44,727 nucleotides of DNA, taken from the NCBI RefSeq assembly GCF_019232825.1, contig NZ_JAFAND010000016.1:1-44727 (forward strand). Direction: 5' to 3'. The position numbers and the translations under genes were made by a program. Below the pieces are notes generated by a model, which was not told where the DNA came from, ran no database searches, and saw nothing but the letters and a program-made list of their open reading frames with translations. Origin of the DNA: Paludibacterium sp. (GTDB lineage: Bacteria > Pseudomonadota > Gammaproteobacteria > Burkholderiales > Chromobacteriaceae). Positions 1-7,605 of the stretch are shown piece by piece (the stretch's first letter is position 1; every line of letters starts with the position of its first letter).

Positions 1-97
1 ACCTCGGGGCCCGCGCTCGTTGCGGCTTGAGGCCGCAACGCCACCCTAGCGGGCAAGGGAGAGCATGGCAAGGGAGCGTGGCTGACAGGCGGAACGC

Positions 98-126
98 TTG
101 GCGTGAACGGGCGCGCGGGCTACACT
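98..126 (+). promoter_or_regulatory. Probable sigma-70 promoter of mltA
   Basis: TTGGCG (98-103) and TACACT (121-126) are separated by exactly 17 bases, each matching the sigma-70 consensus at 4 of 6 positions. Transcription would begin near 133. That leaves the lipoprotein start at 160 inside the transcript and excludes the upstream GTG at 103, which lies inside the -35 box. Confidence 0.55.
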
Positions 127-159
127 CCTGTCTTCCTCCGTTTCCCGATCTTCTTGCCG

Positions 160-1443
160 ATGTTATCGCGTTCTCTTGGTTTTCTGTTTCCGCTGGCGTT
201 GTTGACCGCGTGCTCCAGCATGCCGCCCGCGCCGGTCAGTAGTGGCGCCGTGTCCCATTCGTATCCCGTGCCGACGGCGCAGGGGGCGATCAGCTTCAGT
301 CCGGAGCCGGTCAGCGCCTTGCCCGACTGGCAGCGGCAAGATTTGACCGGTTCGCTGCGGGCGCTGCGGCAGAGTTGCCGCGTGGTGGCGCGCGAGCCGC
401 AATGGTCGGCGCCTTGCCAAGGGGTGACGTCGCTGACCGATGCCGACAATGCCGGCATTCATCAATTTTTCGAATCGCGCTTCACCGCGTGGAGAATGCA
501 CGACGGCGCGCGCGACAGCGGGTTGATCACCGGGTATTACGAACCGATCCTCAACGGCAGCCGCAGTCAGAGCGCGGCCACGCCGTACCCGGTCTATGGC
601 GTGCCGAGCGATTTGGTGTCGCTGACGCTGCCGGCGTCGGCGCGCAACGCGGGCGCCTTGGTCGCGCGCCGGGTGACGGCCAACCGTCTGGCCTTGGTGC
701 CCGGCGCCGCCGTGGCGGCGCCGGGGCAGGTCGCGGTCAATCCGGCGGATTTCCCGCCCGAGGCCCGCGCCCAGCTCAAGGGGCGTATCGAGGACGGCCG
801 GCTGGTGCCGTATTACACCCGGGCGCAGATCGCCGCCGGCATGGGCGTCGACCATGCGCCGGTGCTGGCTTGGGTGGAGGATTCGGTCGAGCTGTTCTTC
901 CTGCAAATTCAGGGCGCCGGACGCATTCAGCTCGATGATGGCAGCATTTTGCGTGTCGGCGTGGCCGATAACAACGGCTATGGCTATCAGTCGATCGGCC
1001 GCTGGCTGGCCGATCAAGGGGAAATGTCGTTGGGCGCCGCCTCGATGAGCGGCATCCAGAACTGGGTGCGCATGCACCCGGAGCGCCAGCAGGCGCTGTT
1101 TAACGTCAATCCGCGCTATATCTTCTTCCGCACCATGCCGGACAGCGGCGAGGGGCCGGTCGGCGCGCTGGGCGTGCCGTTGACCGACGGCTACAGCATC
1201 GCCGTCGATCCGCACTATATCCCGCTCGGCACACCGGTCTATCTGGCGACCACCCAGCCGCACTCGCAGTCGCCGCTCAACCGGCTGGTGCATGCGCAAG
1301 ATACCGGCAGCGCCATCCGTGGCGCGCTGCGCGCCGACTTCTTCTGGGGGTATGGCGCCGAGGCCGGGCTCAACGCAGGGGGCATGAAACAGGCGGGCAG
1401 CATGTGGCTGCTGCTGCCCAACGGCACGACGCCGTCACTGTGA
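160..1443 (+). CDS. mltA: Membrane-bound lytic murein transglycosylase A (MltA)
   Basis: MltA cleaves the MurNAc-GlcNAc bond of peptidoglycan to give 1,6-anhydro-muropeptides, acting from the inner face of the outer membrane. The ATG at 160 gives a 427-residue protein opening with a lipoprotein signal peptide and lipobox (LLTAC-SS), so the cysteine near residue 17 would be acylated. The MltA domain follows. The C-terminal 3D-type segment contains VDPHYIPLGTPVY and then AQDTGSAIRG and RADFFWG, where the catalytic aspartate of this family lies. An in-frame GTG at 103 would bury the signal peptide behind 19 extra residues and overlaps the promoter, so I reject it. The gene stands alone and ends in a hairpin shared with the converging alaX gene. 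Function is confident from family motifs. Confidence 0.93.
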   Translation: MLSRSLGFLFPLALLTACSSMPPAPVSSGAVSHSYPVPTAQGAISFSPEPVSALPDWQRQDLTGSLRALRQSCRVVAREPQWSAPCQGVTSLTDADNAGIHQFFESRFTAWRMHDGARDSGLITGYYEPILNGSRSQSAATPYPVYGVPSDLVSLTLPASARNAGALVARRVTANRLALVPGAAVAAPGQVAVNPADFPPEARAQLKGRIEDGRLVPYYTRAQIAAGMGVDHAPVLAWVEDSVELFFLQIQGAGRIQLDDGSILRVGVADNNGYGYQSIGRWLADQGEMSLGAASMSGIQNWVRMHPERQQALFNVNPRYIFFRTMPDSGEGPVGALGVPLTDGYSIAVDPHYIPLGTPVYLATTQPHSQSPLNRLVHAQDTGSAIRGALRADFFWGYGAEAGLNAGGMKQAGSMWLLLPNGTTPSL

Positions 1444-1450
1444 TACAAGA

Positions 1451-1471
1451 GGCGGGAGCGTCGCTCCCGCC
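1451..1471. terminator. Hairpin between converging mltA and alaX
   Basis: GGCGGGAGC (1451-1459) and GCTCCCGCC (1463-1471) form a perfect 9-bp stem with a GTC loop, 8 bases after the mltA stop and 13 bases from the end of the converging gene. There is no strong T-tract on either side, so bidirectional termination is plausible but not certain. Confidence 0.5.
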
Positions 1472-1483
1472 TTCCGAGCACGC

Positions 1484-2191
1484 TCAGAGCAGGGCGACGT
1501 GCACGCGCTTGTTGCGCGCGCCTTTGTTTTCGATCTTCTTCACCTGTACCCGACCGACTTCCGCCGTGCGTTGCACGTGCGTGCCGGCGCAGGATTGCAG
1601 GTCGACCCCTTCGATTTCCACTAAATGCACTTCGGTCGCGTCCATCGGCGGCGGCGCGGTCAGCGTCTTAACCAGGTCGGGCTGTGCGCGCAACGCTTCT
1701 CCCGTGGTGAGGATCAGCCGCACAGCGTGATCCTCGGCGATCAGCCGGTCCAGTTCCCGCTGGATGGTGTCCTTGTCGAGCACCACGCCTTCGGGCAGGT
1801 TGAAGTCCATGCGGCCGCCTTCCTGGTTGAGATTGCCGCCGGTGACCTCGTACGGCAGCACGACCGACAGCAGGTGCTGACAGGTATGCATGCGCATGTG
1901 GCTATAGCGGCGGTCCCAGTCCAACTCCAGCGTGACCCGCGCGCCGGCGGGCAGCTCGGCGGCGCCGGCGAGGTAATGGACGATTTGCCCGCTCTCGGGA
2001 TCGCGCAACGTGTTGACCACCGGGTAGCAGGCGCCGTCCGCGGTGCACAGCGTGCCGGTATCGGCCGGCTGGCCGCCGCCGAGCGGGTAGAAGATCGTGT
2101 CGGCCAGCACGAGCCCGCCTTGGGCATCATGGCTGACGACAGTGGTGTCGATCCGTTTTTGGTAGGGGTCTTGATAAAATTGTTCGGCCAT
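1484..2191 (-). CDS. Alanyl-tRNA editing protein, AlaX type (copy 2)
   Basis: A 235-residue relative of the AlaRS editing domain. AlaX proteins act in trans, hydrolysing mischarged Ser-tRNA(Ala) and sometimes Gly-tRNA(Ala). The N-terminal half holds the glycine motif GGGQPADTG near residue 40. The zinc/catalytic site is complete, with HTCQH and a later CAGTH. It is the second gene of a tandem pair: the paralogue ends 12 bases upstream, and a ribosome site (GAGGAA in the minus strand) precedes this start. Both copies share the DPYQ-R-DT opening and the KIENKG-RNKRV C-terminal segment, so they arose by duplication. The substrate of either copy cannot be told from sequence. Confidence 0.85.
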   Translation of the reverse strand: MAEQFYQDPYQKRIDTTVVSHDAQGGLVLADTIFYPLGGGQPADTGTLCTADGACYPVVNTLRDPESGQIVHYLAGAAELPAGARVTLELDWDRRYSHMRMHTCQHLLSVVLPYEVTGGNLNQEGGRMDFNLPEGVVLDKDTIQRELDRLIAEDHAVRLILTTGEALRAQPDLVKTLTAPPPMDATEVHLVEIEGVDLQSCAGTHVQRTAEVGRVQVKKIENKGARNKRVHVALL

Positions 2192-2203
2192 GGCGAGCGT
2201 TCC

Positions 2204-2920
2204 TCAGTCTTGTTGCGCGAAGGCGACGACCACGCGCTTGTTGCGCTTGCCCTTGTTCTCGATTTTTCTCACCACCATGTGGCCGACTTCGGCCGTGCTG
2301 CGCACATGCGTGCCGCCACAGGGTTCGAGACTGACACCCTGAATTTCCACCAGATGCACGTCGGGCTTGTCGAGCGGCGGCGGCAGCGCCATCGAGGCAA
2401 TCAGATCGGGCTGGGTGATCAGCTCGGCGCTGGGGATCATTTTCATGACGACCGGACGGTCTTCGTCGACCATACGGTTGAGCCGCGCCTCGATGTCGTC
2501 CTTGTCCAACTCTTCGCCTTCCGGCAAGTTGAAATCCAACCGGCCGCTATCCGCCGTCAAGTTGCCGCTGGTGACCTCATATTTGAGCACTTCGGACAAC
2601 ATGTGCAGGCAGGTGTGCATGCGCATGTGACGGTGGCGGCGCGCCCAGTCGATATCGACCGTGACCGCGGTGCCGGAGGGGGGGAACTGCGCGTTTTCGG
2701 GCAGGAAATGCACGATGTCGCCGCTCTCGGGGTCGCGGCGGGTATTCTCGATCGGCAACGCGGTGCCGTCCGCCAGGGTCAGCGTGCCGGTGTCGCCCGG
2801 CTGACCGCCCCCTTGCGGATAGCAAAGGGTGTCGGCCAACACCACGCCGCCGTCGCGATGGCGTACGACGTGGGTATCGAGACGGGTTTGATAGGGGTCG
2901 AGGTAGTAGCCTTCCTGCAT
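2204..2920 (-). CDS. Alanyl-tRNA editing protein, AlaX type (copy 1)
   Basis: A 238-residue AlaX-like trans-editing protein and first gene of the tandem pair. It carries the glycine-rich GGGQPGDTG motif, the metal-binding HTCLH and the CGGTH motif. The last differs from CAGTH in its paralogue and matches the commoner family form. AAGGAA lies about 9 bases upstream of the ATG. The role is tRNA(Ala) proofreading in the cytoplasm. Two intact copies suggest specialisation, for example toward Ser-tRNA versus Gly-tRNA or different tRNA pools; that is inference. The separate alaS gene is not in this window. Confidence 0.86.
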   Translation of the reverse strand: MQEGYYLDPYQTRLDTHVVRHRDGGVVLADTLCYPQGGGQPGDTGTLTLADGTALPIENTRRDPESGDIVHFLPENAQFPPSGTAVTVDIDWARRHRHMRMHTCLHMLSEVLKYEVTSGNLTADSGRLDFNLPEGEELDKDDIEARLNRMVDEDRPVVMKMIPSAELITQPDLIASMALPPPLDKPDVHLVEIQGVSLEPCGGTHVRSTAEVGHMVVRKIENKGKRNKRVVVAFAQQD

Positions 2921-2949
2921 GGTGATGTTCCTTGCTGCGAGAGAAGAAT

Positions 2950-2980
2950 ATTCTTACAGCGTGAGGGCGGGGAACGTCAA
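2950..2980 (-). promoter_or_regulatory. Probable promoter of the alaX pair
   Basis: On the minus strand a TTGACG -35 box (2975-2980, 5 of 6 consensus) is followed after 18-19 bases by TAAGAAT (2950-2956). The -10 region overlaps the perfect 12-bp palindrome AAGAATATTCTT (2944-2955), which could be an operator or chance. Transcription would start about 25 bases before copy 1. Confidence 0.4.
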
Positions 2981-3033
2981 ATGCAACAGTGGATTCACTG
3001 CGATAGAGCAAGGGTCAACCACATCCGCCTGTA

Positions 3034-3435
3034 TCAATGCCGCATCGGCCACGGCATCCAGAAGGGATCGCCGCGCATATCGTTGATGTATTCGCGATGT
3101 GCCGGGCGGTATTTGGCCAGGAAAGCCGGTTCGACATCCGCCGGGCAGACCCCCTCGTAGTCCTCGCCGCGCTCGCCGACCTTGTCGCCGTTTTCCGGCG
3201 TGCAATAACTTTTCAGCCCTTGCTCGCGCGCCGCCAGATAGGCGGCGCGGTCGAAATCGATGCCGAAGCGCGCGCAGGATTCGACGTGCTTGTCGAGCCG
3301 CCACAGGCCATAGCCTTGCTGGCCGTCCTTCATTCCCAGTTGCGCCGGCGTGATGGTTCGGCATTCCTGCTCGTTGAGCGTGGCGCAACCGCTCAGCGCC
3401 AGGGTGCAGCAAAGCAGCAGCGGCAAGGTTTTCAT
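3034..3435 (-). CDS. DUF2799 family lipoprotein
   Basis: A 133-residue protein starting MKTLPLLLCC with a clear lipoprotein signal and lipobox (LALSGC-A). The mature part has the DUF2799 look: GYGLW-LDKHVESCARFG, then a second cysteine segment YCTPENG. Longer upstream starts run into queF and would put the signal peptide internally. The start lies 1 base after the queF stop, implying co-transcription and translational coupling with queF. The family's function is unknown; an envelope role is inferred only from lipidation. Conserved cysteines outside the lipobox may form disulphides. Confidence 0.75.
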   Translation of the reverse strand: MKTLPLLLCCTLALSGCATLNEQECRTITPAQLGMKDGQQGYGLWRLDKHVESCARFGIDFDRAAYLAAREQGLKSYCTPENGDKVGERGEDYEGVCPADVEPAFLAKYRPAHREYINDMRGDPFWMPWPMRH

Positions 3436-3436
3436 C

Positions 3437-4273
3437 TTATTGCCTCGCGGTACGCAGGTTGGCAGGCAGGCGCGCTGCCGGGTCATTGCTGCGCCAGGGG
3501 TTGATGTCCAGACCGCCGCGGCGGGTGTAGCGCGCGTACACGGTGAGCGTTTCCGGGCGGCACTGCCGCAGGACGTCGGTGAAAATGCGCTCGACGCACT
3601 GCTCGTGGAATTCGTTGTGCTGGCGGAAGCCGATCAGATAACGCAGCAAACCCTCGCGATCGATGCGCGCGCCGCGGTAATGCAGCGTGACGCTGCCCCA
3701 GTCGGGCTGGCCGGTGACCAGGCAGTTGGATTTGAGCAGATCGGAGCAGAGGGTTTCCTCGACCACTTCGCCGGCATCTGCGTGCAGCCGCGAGGGATCG
3801 GGACTGTAATCGTCGATGGCGATGTCGAGACCGTCGATCGATTCTCCCGGCAGCTCGGCGAAACGCTCGGCGGCGAAATCGGCGGGACGCGTCAGCGCGA
3901 CCGCGACCGGCGCGCCGGCGGCTTGTCTCAGGTCGCGCGTCAGGCAGTCGACGAGCGCCCGATCGTCGTCGAGCCGCGTTTGATTGAAGGTGTTCAGATA
4001 CAGTTTGAACGACTTCGATTCGATCAGGCAGGGCGATTCGGCCGGAATGGCGAAGGTGGCGATGGCGATTTGCGGTTTGCCGCGGGCATTGAGCCAGGAC
4101 AGTTCGTAGCCGTTCCAGATGTCGACGCCGCGAAACGGCAGCCTGGCTTCATCGACGCCGATTTCCTCGCGCTTGACGCGGCGCGGGATCGGAAACAACA
4201 GCGAGGGGTCGTAGTGGTCCTGGTAATCGACCTTTTTGCCGAGCGGCGAGTGTTCAGGTTGCTGCGTGGTCAT
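3437..4273 (-). CDS. queF: NADPH-dependent 7-cyano-7-deazaguanine reductase QueF (type II)
   Basis: QueF reduces preQ0 to preQ1, the last soluble step before insertion of the queuosine precursor into tRNA. The 278-residue length fits the long, two-half type II enzyme. The first half carries [16 protein letters not shown], which binds NADPH and substrate. The second half has the catalytic Cys184 in [14 protein letters not shown], the conserved Asp of PDW, and the downstream [13 protein letters not shown] segment. It is followed at 1 base by the DUF2799 lipoprotein gene. I looked for a preQ1 riboswitch upstream and found only the REP-like pair at 4313-4380. Confidence 0.95.
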   Translation of the reverse strand: MTTQQPEHSPLGKKVDYQDHYDPSLLFPIPRRVKREEIGVDEARLPFRGVDIWNGYELSWLNARGKPQIAIATFAIPAESPCLIESKSFKLYLNTFNQTRLDDDRALVDCLTRDLRQAAGAPVAVALTRPADFAAERFAELPGESIDGLDIAIDDYSPDPSRLHADAGEVVEETLCSDLLKSNCLVTGQPDWGSVTLHYRGARIDREGLLRYLIGFRQHNEFHEQCVERIFTDVLRQCRPETLTVYARYTRRGGLDINPWRSNDPAARLPANLRTARQ

Positions 4274-4312
4274 GCGGGGATAAACTCCATCATTAGGGTC
4301 TGCAGGTTATTC

Positions 4313-4343
4313 TACGGCGCGTTGCTGCGCGAACGCGCCCTAC
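4313..4343 (-). repeat. REP-like palindrome A (GTAG-headed)
   Basis: Read on the minus strand, GTAG (4340-4343) is followed by GGCGCGTT, an 8-base loop CGCGCAGC and AACGCGCC (4316-4323), a perfect 8-bp stem. This is the layout of repetitive extragenic palindromes tied to REP-associated tyrosine transposases: a GTAG tetranucleotide and then a hairpin. It sits between murJ and queF. Confidence 0.55.
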
Positions 4344-4350
4344 ATCCATC

Positions 4351-4380
4351 GTAGCGTGCATTCGCCGCAGGCAATGCACG
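4351..4380 (+). repeat. REP-like palindrome C (GTAG-headed)
   Basis: On the plus strand GTAG (4351-4354) is followed by CGTGCATT (4355-4362), a 10-base loop and AATGCACG (4373-4380), a perfect 8-bp stem. It is inverted relative to copy A, with 7 bases between the two GTAG heads, giving a BIME-like pair. The stem differs from copies A and B, but base pairing is kept. Confidence 0.55.
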
Positions 4381-4393
4381 TCCTTATAGTGTG

Positions 4394-5923
4394 CTAAGGG
4401 TGTTGCAAGTGACGCGGACGCAGTCCGAGCGTCCATAACGCCAAAAAATAACCGCTGGCGCCGAGCCCGATCAGCAGCGCGAGCCCAAGGACGCGGCTGC
4501 CGCCTTGGCTGTCCCAGCCGGCGGGCAAGCGGGCTTGCGTTTGCCAGAGTATCAGCGCCATGGCGGCCAGCGCGGCCGCGAGCCGGGCCAGGTAGGCCGG
4601 CCATCCCGCGCGGGGGCGGTAAATGCGCGTCCGCCACAGTTCATAGAGTAGCAGGCCGGCATTAAACAGCGAGGCGAGACCGATGGACAGGGCGAGCCCG
4701 GCGTGGCGCAGCGGCGCGATCAACAGCAGGTTCAGCGCCAGGGTCGCCAACAGCGTCCATAGCGCGATGCGCACCGGCGCGCGCAGGTTTTGGCGCGCGA
4801 GAAAACCCGGCACCAGCACCTTGATGAGTATCAGGCCGGTGAGGCCGAGCGCGTAGGCGACCAGCGCCTGGCGCGTCATGGCGGCGTCGAAGACGGTGAA
4901 ATGGCCGTAGCGGAACAGCGTGTTGGTCAACGGCCCCGCCAGCATGCCTAGCCCGAGCGTGGCGGGCAGCGCCAACAGCAGCGTCAGACGGATGCCCCAA
5001 TCCAATAGCCCGCTATAGGCGGCGTGGTCGCCTTCGAGCGCGTGCCGGGCGAGCGACGGCAGCAAAATGGTGCCGAGCGCGGCGCCGAGCACGCCGGTGG
5101 GAAACTCCATCAGCCGGTCGGCGTAATACATCCACGACACGCTGCCGCTGGGCAGGAACGACGCGAAGGTCGAGTTGAGGAGCAGCGAGATCTGCGCCAC
5201 CGACACGCTGAAGATGGCGGGCAGCATGCGTCCGACCATGCGCCAGGCGGCGCGGTCGGAGAGATCGAGCCGCGGCCGTGGCAGCAGATCGAGGCGCTTG
5301 AGCGCCATGAGCGGGTAGGCAAGCTGCAGGCAGCCGCCGACGAACGTCGCCCAGGCCAGCGCCATGACCGGCGGCGTGAAGCGGTGCGCGAGGCCGAGCG
5401 CGAAGGCGATGAAGGTGAGATTGAGGATGGCCGGCGTGAAGGCCGGAATGCCGAAACGGCTCCAGGCGTTGAGAATGCTGCCGGCCAGCGACGACAGCGA
5501 GATCAGAACGATGTAGGGCAGGGTGACGCGCACAAGCGCCACGGTCAGGGTGAACGTCGCGCCGTCGCGGCCGAAGCCGGGCGCCATGAGCCAAACCAGC
5601 GCCGGCGCGGCGAGCATGGCCAGCGCGGTGAACACGGTCAGCGCGAGGCCGAGGGTGGCGGCAAGCCGGGCGATGAAGGCGCGGGTTTCCGCATGGCTCT
5701 TGCCATGGCGATGTTCGTTCAGCATCGGCACCAGGGCTTGGGCGAACGCGCCCTCGGAGAACAGCCGGCGCAGCAGGTTGGGCAGCTTGAACGCCACGAA
5801 GAAGGCATCGGTGGCGACCCCTGCGCCGAATTGGCGCGCGATGAGCGCGTCGCGCGCAAAACCGAGGATGCGCGACAACAGGGTGATGCTGCTGACCCGG
5901 GCCAGCGTTTTGAATAAATTCAT
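4394..5923 (-). CDS. murJ: Lipid II flippase MurJ (MviN)
   Basis: A 509-residue, very hydrophobic MOP-superfamily membrane protein (about 14 helices expected) that flips lipid-linked peptidoglycan precursor across the inner membrane. The N-terminus is characteristic: SSITLLSRILGFARDALIARQFGAG, then TDAFFVAFKLPNLLRRLFSEGAFAQALVPML. The central positively charged cavity and the MYYADRLMEFPTGVLGAALG segment are also present. It is divergent from rpsT, as is common in beta- and gammaproteobacteria. The ATG at 5923 has only a weak ribosome site. Confidence 0.95.
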   Translation of the reverse strand: MNLFKTLARVSSITLLSRILGFARDALIARQFGAGVATDAFFVAFKLPNLLRRLFSEGAFAQALVPMLNEHRHGKSHAETRAFIARLAATLGLALTVFTALAMLAAPALVWLMAPGFGRDGATFTLTVALVRVTLPYIVLISLSSLAGSILNAWSRFGIPAFTPAILNLTFIAFALGLAHRFTPPVMALAWATFVGGCLQLAYPLMALKRLDLLPRPRLDLSDRAAWRMVGRMLPAIFSVSVAQISLLLNSTFASFLPSGSVSWMYYADRLMEFPTGVLGAALGTILLPSLARHALEGDHAAYSGLLDWGIRLTLLLALPATLGLGMLAGPLTNTLFRYGHFTVFDAAMTRQALVAYALGLTGLILIKVLVPGFLARQNLRAPVRIALWTLLATLALNLLLIAPLRHAGLALSIGLASLFNAGLLLYELWRTRIYRPRAGWPAYLARLAAALAAMALILWQTQARLPAGWDSQGGSRVLGLALLIGLGASGYFLALWTLGLRPRHLQHP

Positions 5924-6032
5924 GCCAGTGAAGCAGGGGGAGGGCGAAAGGCCTCAAGTGTAGCGTAAAGCCCGGCCCACGTTGTTTTTCCCGCCGCCGC
6001 GCCACCGTGTTGGCCCCCTGTCGGGATTCTTC

Positions 6033-6061
6033 TTGCAAAACTACAACTTAAAGCATAAAAT
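6033..6061 (+). promoter_or_regulatory. Strong promoter of rpsT
   Basis: TTGCAA (6033-6038), a 17-base spacer and TAAAAT (6056-6061) make a near-ideal sigma-70 promoter. Transcription would begin near 6068, about 30 bases before the start codon. Confidence 0.7.
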
Positions 6062-6098
6062 CGCGGGTTTCAGATTCAGTTCACCAGGAGAAAGTTTC

Positions 6099-6365
6099 AT
6101 GGCTAATAGCGCACAAGCTCGCAAGCGTGCACGCCAGGCTCTCATGCAGCGCGCGCACAACGCCAGCCTGCGCACTGCGTTCCGTACCGCAGTGAAGAAG
6201 GTCATCAAGGCTATCGAAGGCGGCGACAAGGCTGCCGCGCGCGAAGTCTTCCAAGCGTCGGTTAAGGTCATCGACCGTATCGCCGACAAGGGCGTGTTCC
6301 ACAAGAACAAAGCCGCTCGCCATAAGAGCCGTCTGTCCGCCCAGATCAAGGCCATGGCTGCCTAA
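6099..6365 (+). CDS. rpsT: 30S ribosomal protein S20
   Basis: An 88-residue, lysine- and arginine-rich protein starting [20 protein letters not shown], the classic S20 opening. It binds 16S rRNA and helps assemble the small subunit. The ATG at 6099 follows AGGAG (6086-6090) with an 8-base gap; an in-frame upstream start would add non-homologous sequence. The gene has its own promoter and is closed by a GCAA-tetraloop terminator, so it is a single-gene unit divergent from murJ. Confidence 0.97.
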   Translation: MANSAQARKRARQALMQRAHNASLRTAFRTAVKKVIKAIEGGDKAAAREVFQASVKVIDRIADKGVFHKNKAARHKSRLSAQIKAMAA

Positions 6366-6393
6366 GCTGTTCGGCCGTACAGACATACGCAAT

Positions 6394-6425
6394 AAGGCTC
6401 CGCAAGGAGCCTTTTGTGTTTTTGG
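6394..6425 (+). terminator. Rho-independent terminator of rpsT
   Basis: AAGGCTCC (6394-6401), loop GCAA and GGAGCCTT (6406-6413) form a perfect 8-bp stem, followed by the T-rich run TTGTGTTTTT. It also lies just past the end of the converging ackA. Confidence 0.85.
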
Positions 6426-6438
6426 CCGCGCGCGGCGC

Positions 6439-7605
6439 TTACGCGGGCTCGGCCAGCAACGCCGCGGCGGCGCGCGCCATCTCGCCTTCCTCGTCGGTCG
6501 GCACGATGTAGGCGTGGCGCAGGCTCGTCGGCGCGGTCAGCCGCCGCGCCTGCGCGAGGTTGGCCGACAGATCGAGCTCGAAACCGAGCCAAGACAGCTG
6601 TTTCAACACCCGCGCGCGGATTTCCGGCGAGCGCTCGCCAATGCCGGCGGTAAAGATCAGCGCATCGATGCCTTTCATGCAGGCGGCCAAGGCGCCGATT
6701 TCGCGCACGACGCGATAGCAGAACAACTCCACCGCCTCGCGCGCCGCCGGCAGCGTGCTGGTCAGCAGCTGGCGCATGTCGGCCGATAGCCCGGAAACCC
6801 CCAAGAGCCCCGAATTCTTATACAGCTCGCGCCGCACCTCGCGCACCCCCATGCCTTCGTGCTCCATCCAGTAAAGCAGCACTTCCGGATCGATCGCGCC
6901 AGGCCGGGTCGACATCATTAAGCCTTCGACGGTGGAAAACCCCGTGCTCGCCGCCACACTCTCGCCGCTGGCCAGCGCGCAGGCGCTGGCGCCGCTGCCG
7001 AGGTGACACACCACCACGCGCGCCTGATCGAGTCCGAGCGCGGGCAAACGGCGCGCGATCGATGCATAGGACAGGCCGTGAAAGCCGTAGCGGCGGATTC
7101 CCTCGTCATGCCAATGGCGCGCGATGCCGAAGCGGGTGGCGACCTCCGGTTGCGTGGCATGAAACGCGGTGTCGAAGCAGGCGATTTGGCATAGCGCGGC
7201 GTCGAGCGCGCTGAAGGCGTCGATCACGGCCAGGCTGACCGGCTGATGCAGGGGGGCCAGCGGCACCCATTCCTCCATGCGCTCGCGCACGTCGCCGGTC
7301 AACCGCACCGGCTGCGTATAGACGCCGCCGCCATGCACCACGCGGTGCACCACGGTGTCGACGCGCATGCGGTGGTCGGCCAGTGTGTTGATCATCGCCG
7401 CGACCGAAGCCTCCTTGCCCGGTTCCTGCAAGGGTTTTTCCTCCAGACGATTGCCGCGGGCATCCGATAAGGTGAGGACGCTGCCGGCGGCGTCGCCGAA
7501 ACGGTCGATCAGGCCGTCAACCAGCAAGTCGGCGCCATTGTCGGCGTAGACACGGAATTTGAGCGTCGCGGATCCGGCGTTGACGGCAAGCAGGCTAGGC
7601 CTCAT
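6439..7605 (-). CDS. ackA: Acetate kinase (short-chain acyl kinase)
   Basis: A 388-residue ASKHA-fold kinase that interconverts acyl phosphate plus ADP and acid plus ATP. The start MRPSLLAVNAGSATLKF overlaps the pta stop in ATGA, so translation is coupled. The family opening is normally N-x-G-S-S-S; here it is NAGSAT, with alanine and threonine replacing two serines. Other landmarks are present: RVVHGGG, the catalytic region FDTAFHA, HLGSGAS, MSTRPGAIDPEV and SGLLGVSGLSADMRQL, and FTAGIGERSPEIR near the end. In the fabI-pta-ackA context the natural substrate may be acetate, propionate or butyrate. Confidence 0.9.
   Translation of the reverse strand: MRPSLLAVNAGSATLKFRVYADNGADLLVDGLIDRFGDAAGSVLTLSDARGNRLEEKPLQEPGKEASVAAMINTLADHRMRVDTVVHRVVHGGGVYTQPVRLTGDVRERMEEWVPLAPLHQPVSLAVIDAFSALDAALCQIACFDTAFHATQPEVATRFGIARHWHDEGIRRYGFHGLSYASIARRLPALGLDQARVVVCHLGSGASACALASGESVAASTGFSTVEGLMMSTRPGAIDPEVLLYWMEHEGMGVREVRRELYKNSGLLGVSGLSADMRQLLTSTLPAAREAVELFCYRVVREIGALAACMKGIDALIFTAGIGERSPEIRARVLKQLSWLGFELDLSANLAQARRLTAPTSLRHAYIVPTDEEGEMARAAAALLAEPA

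Noticed and set aside
19-39. Hairpin GTTGCGGC/GCCGCAAC at the left edge
   Set aside because: It is a perfect stem but lacks a T-tract, and the upstream gene is outside the window, so I cannot assign it as a terminator.
103-159. Upstream GTG start for mltA
   Set aside because: It lies in the -35 box of a good promoter and would place 19 residues before the lipoprotein signal peptide.
4274-4393. A preQ1 riboswitch upstream of queF
   Set aside because: I looked for the short C-rich/A-rich preQ1 aptamer and found none. The gap is occupied by the REP-like pair.
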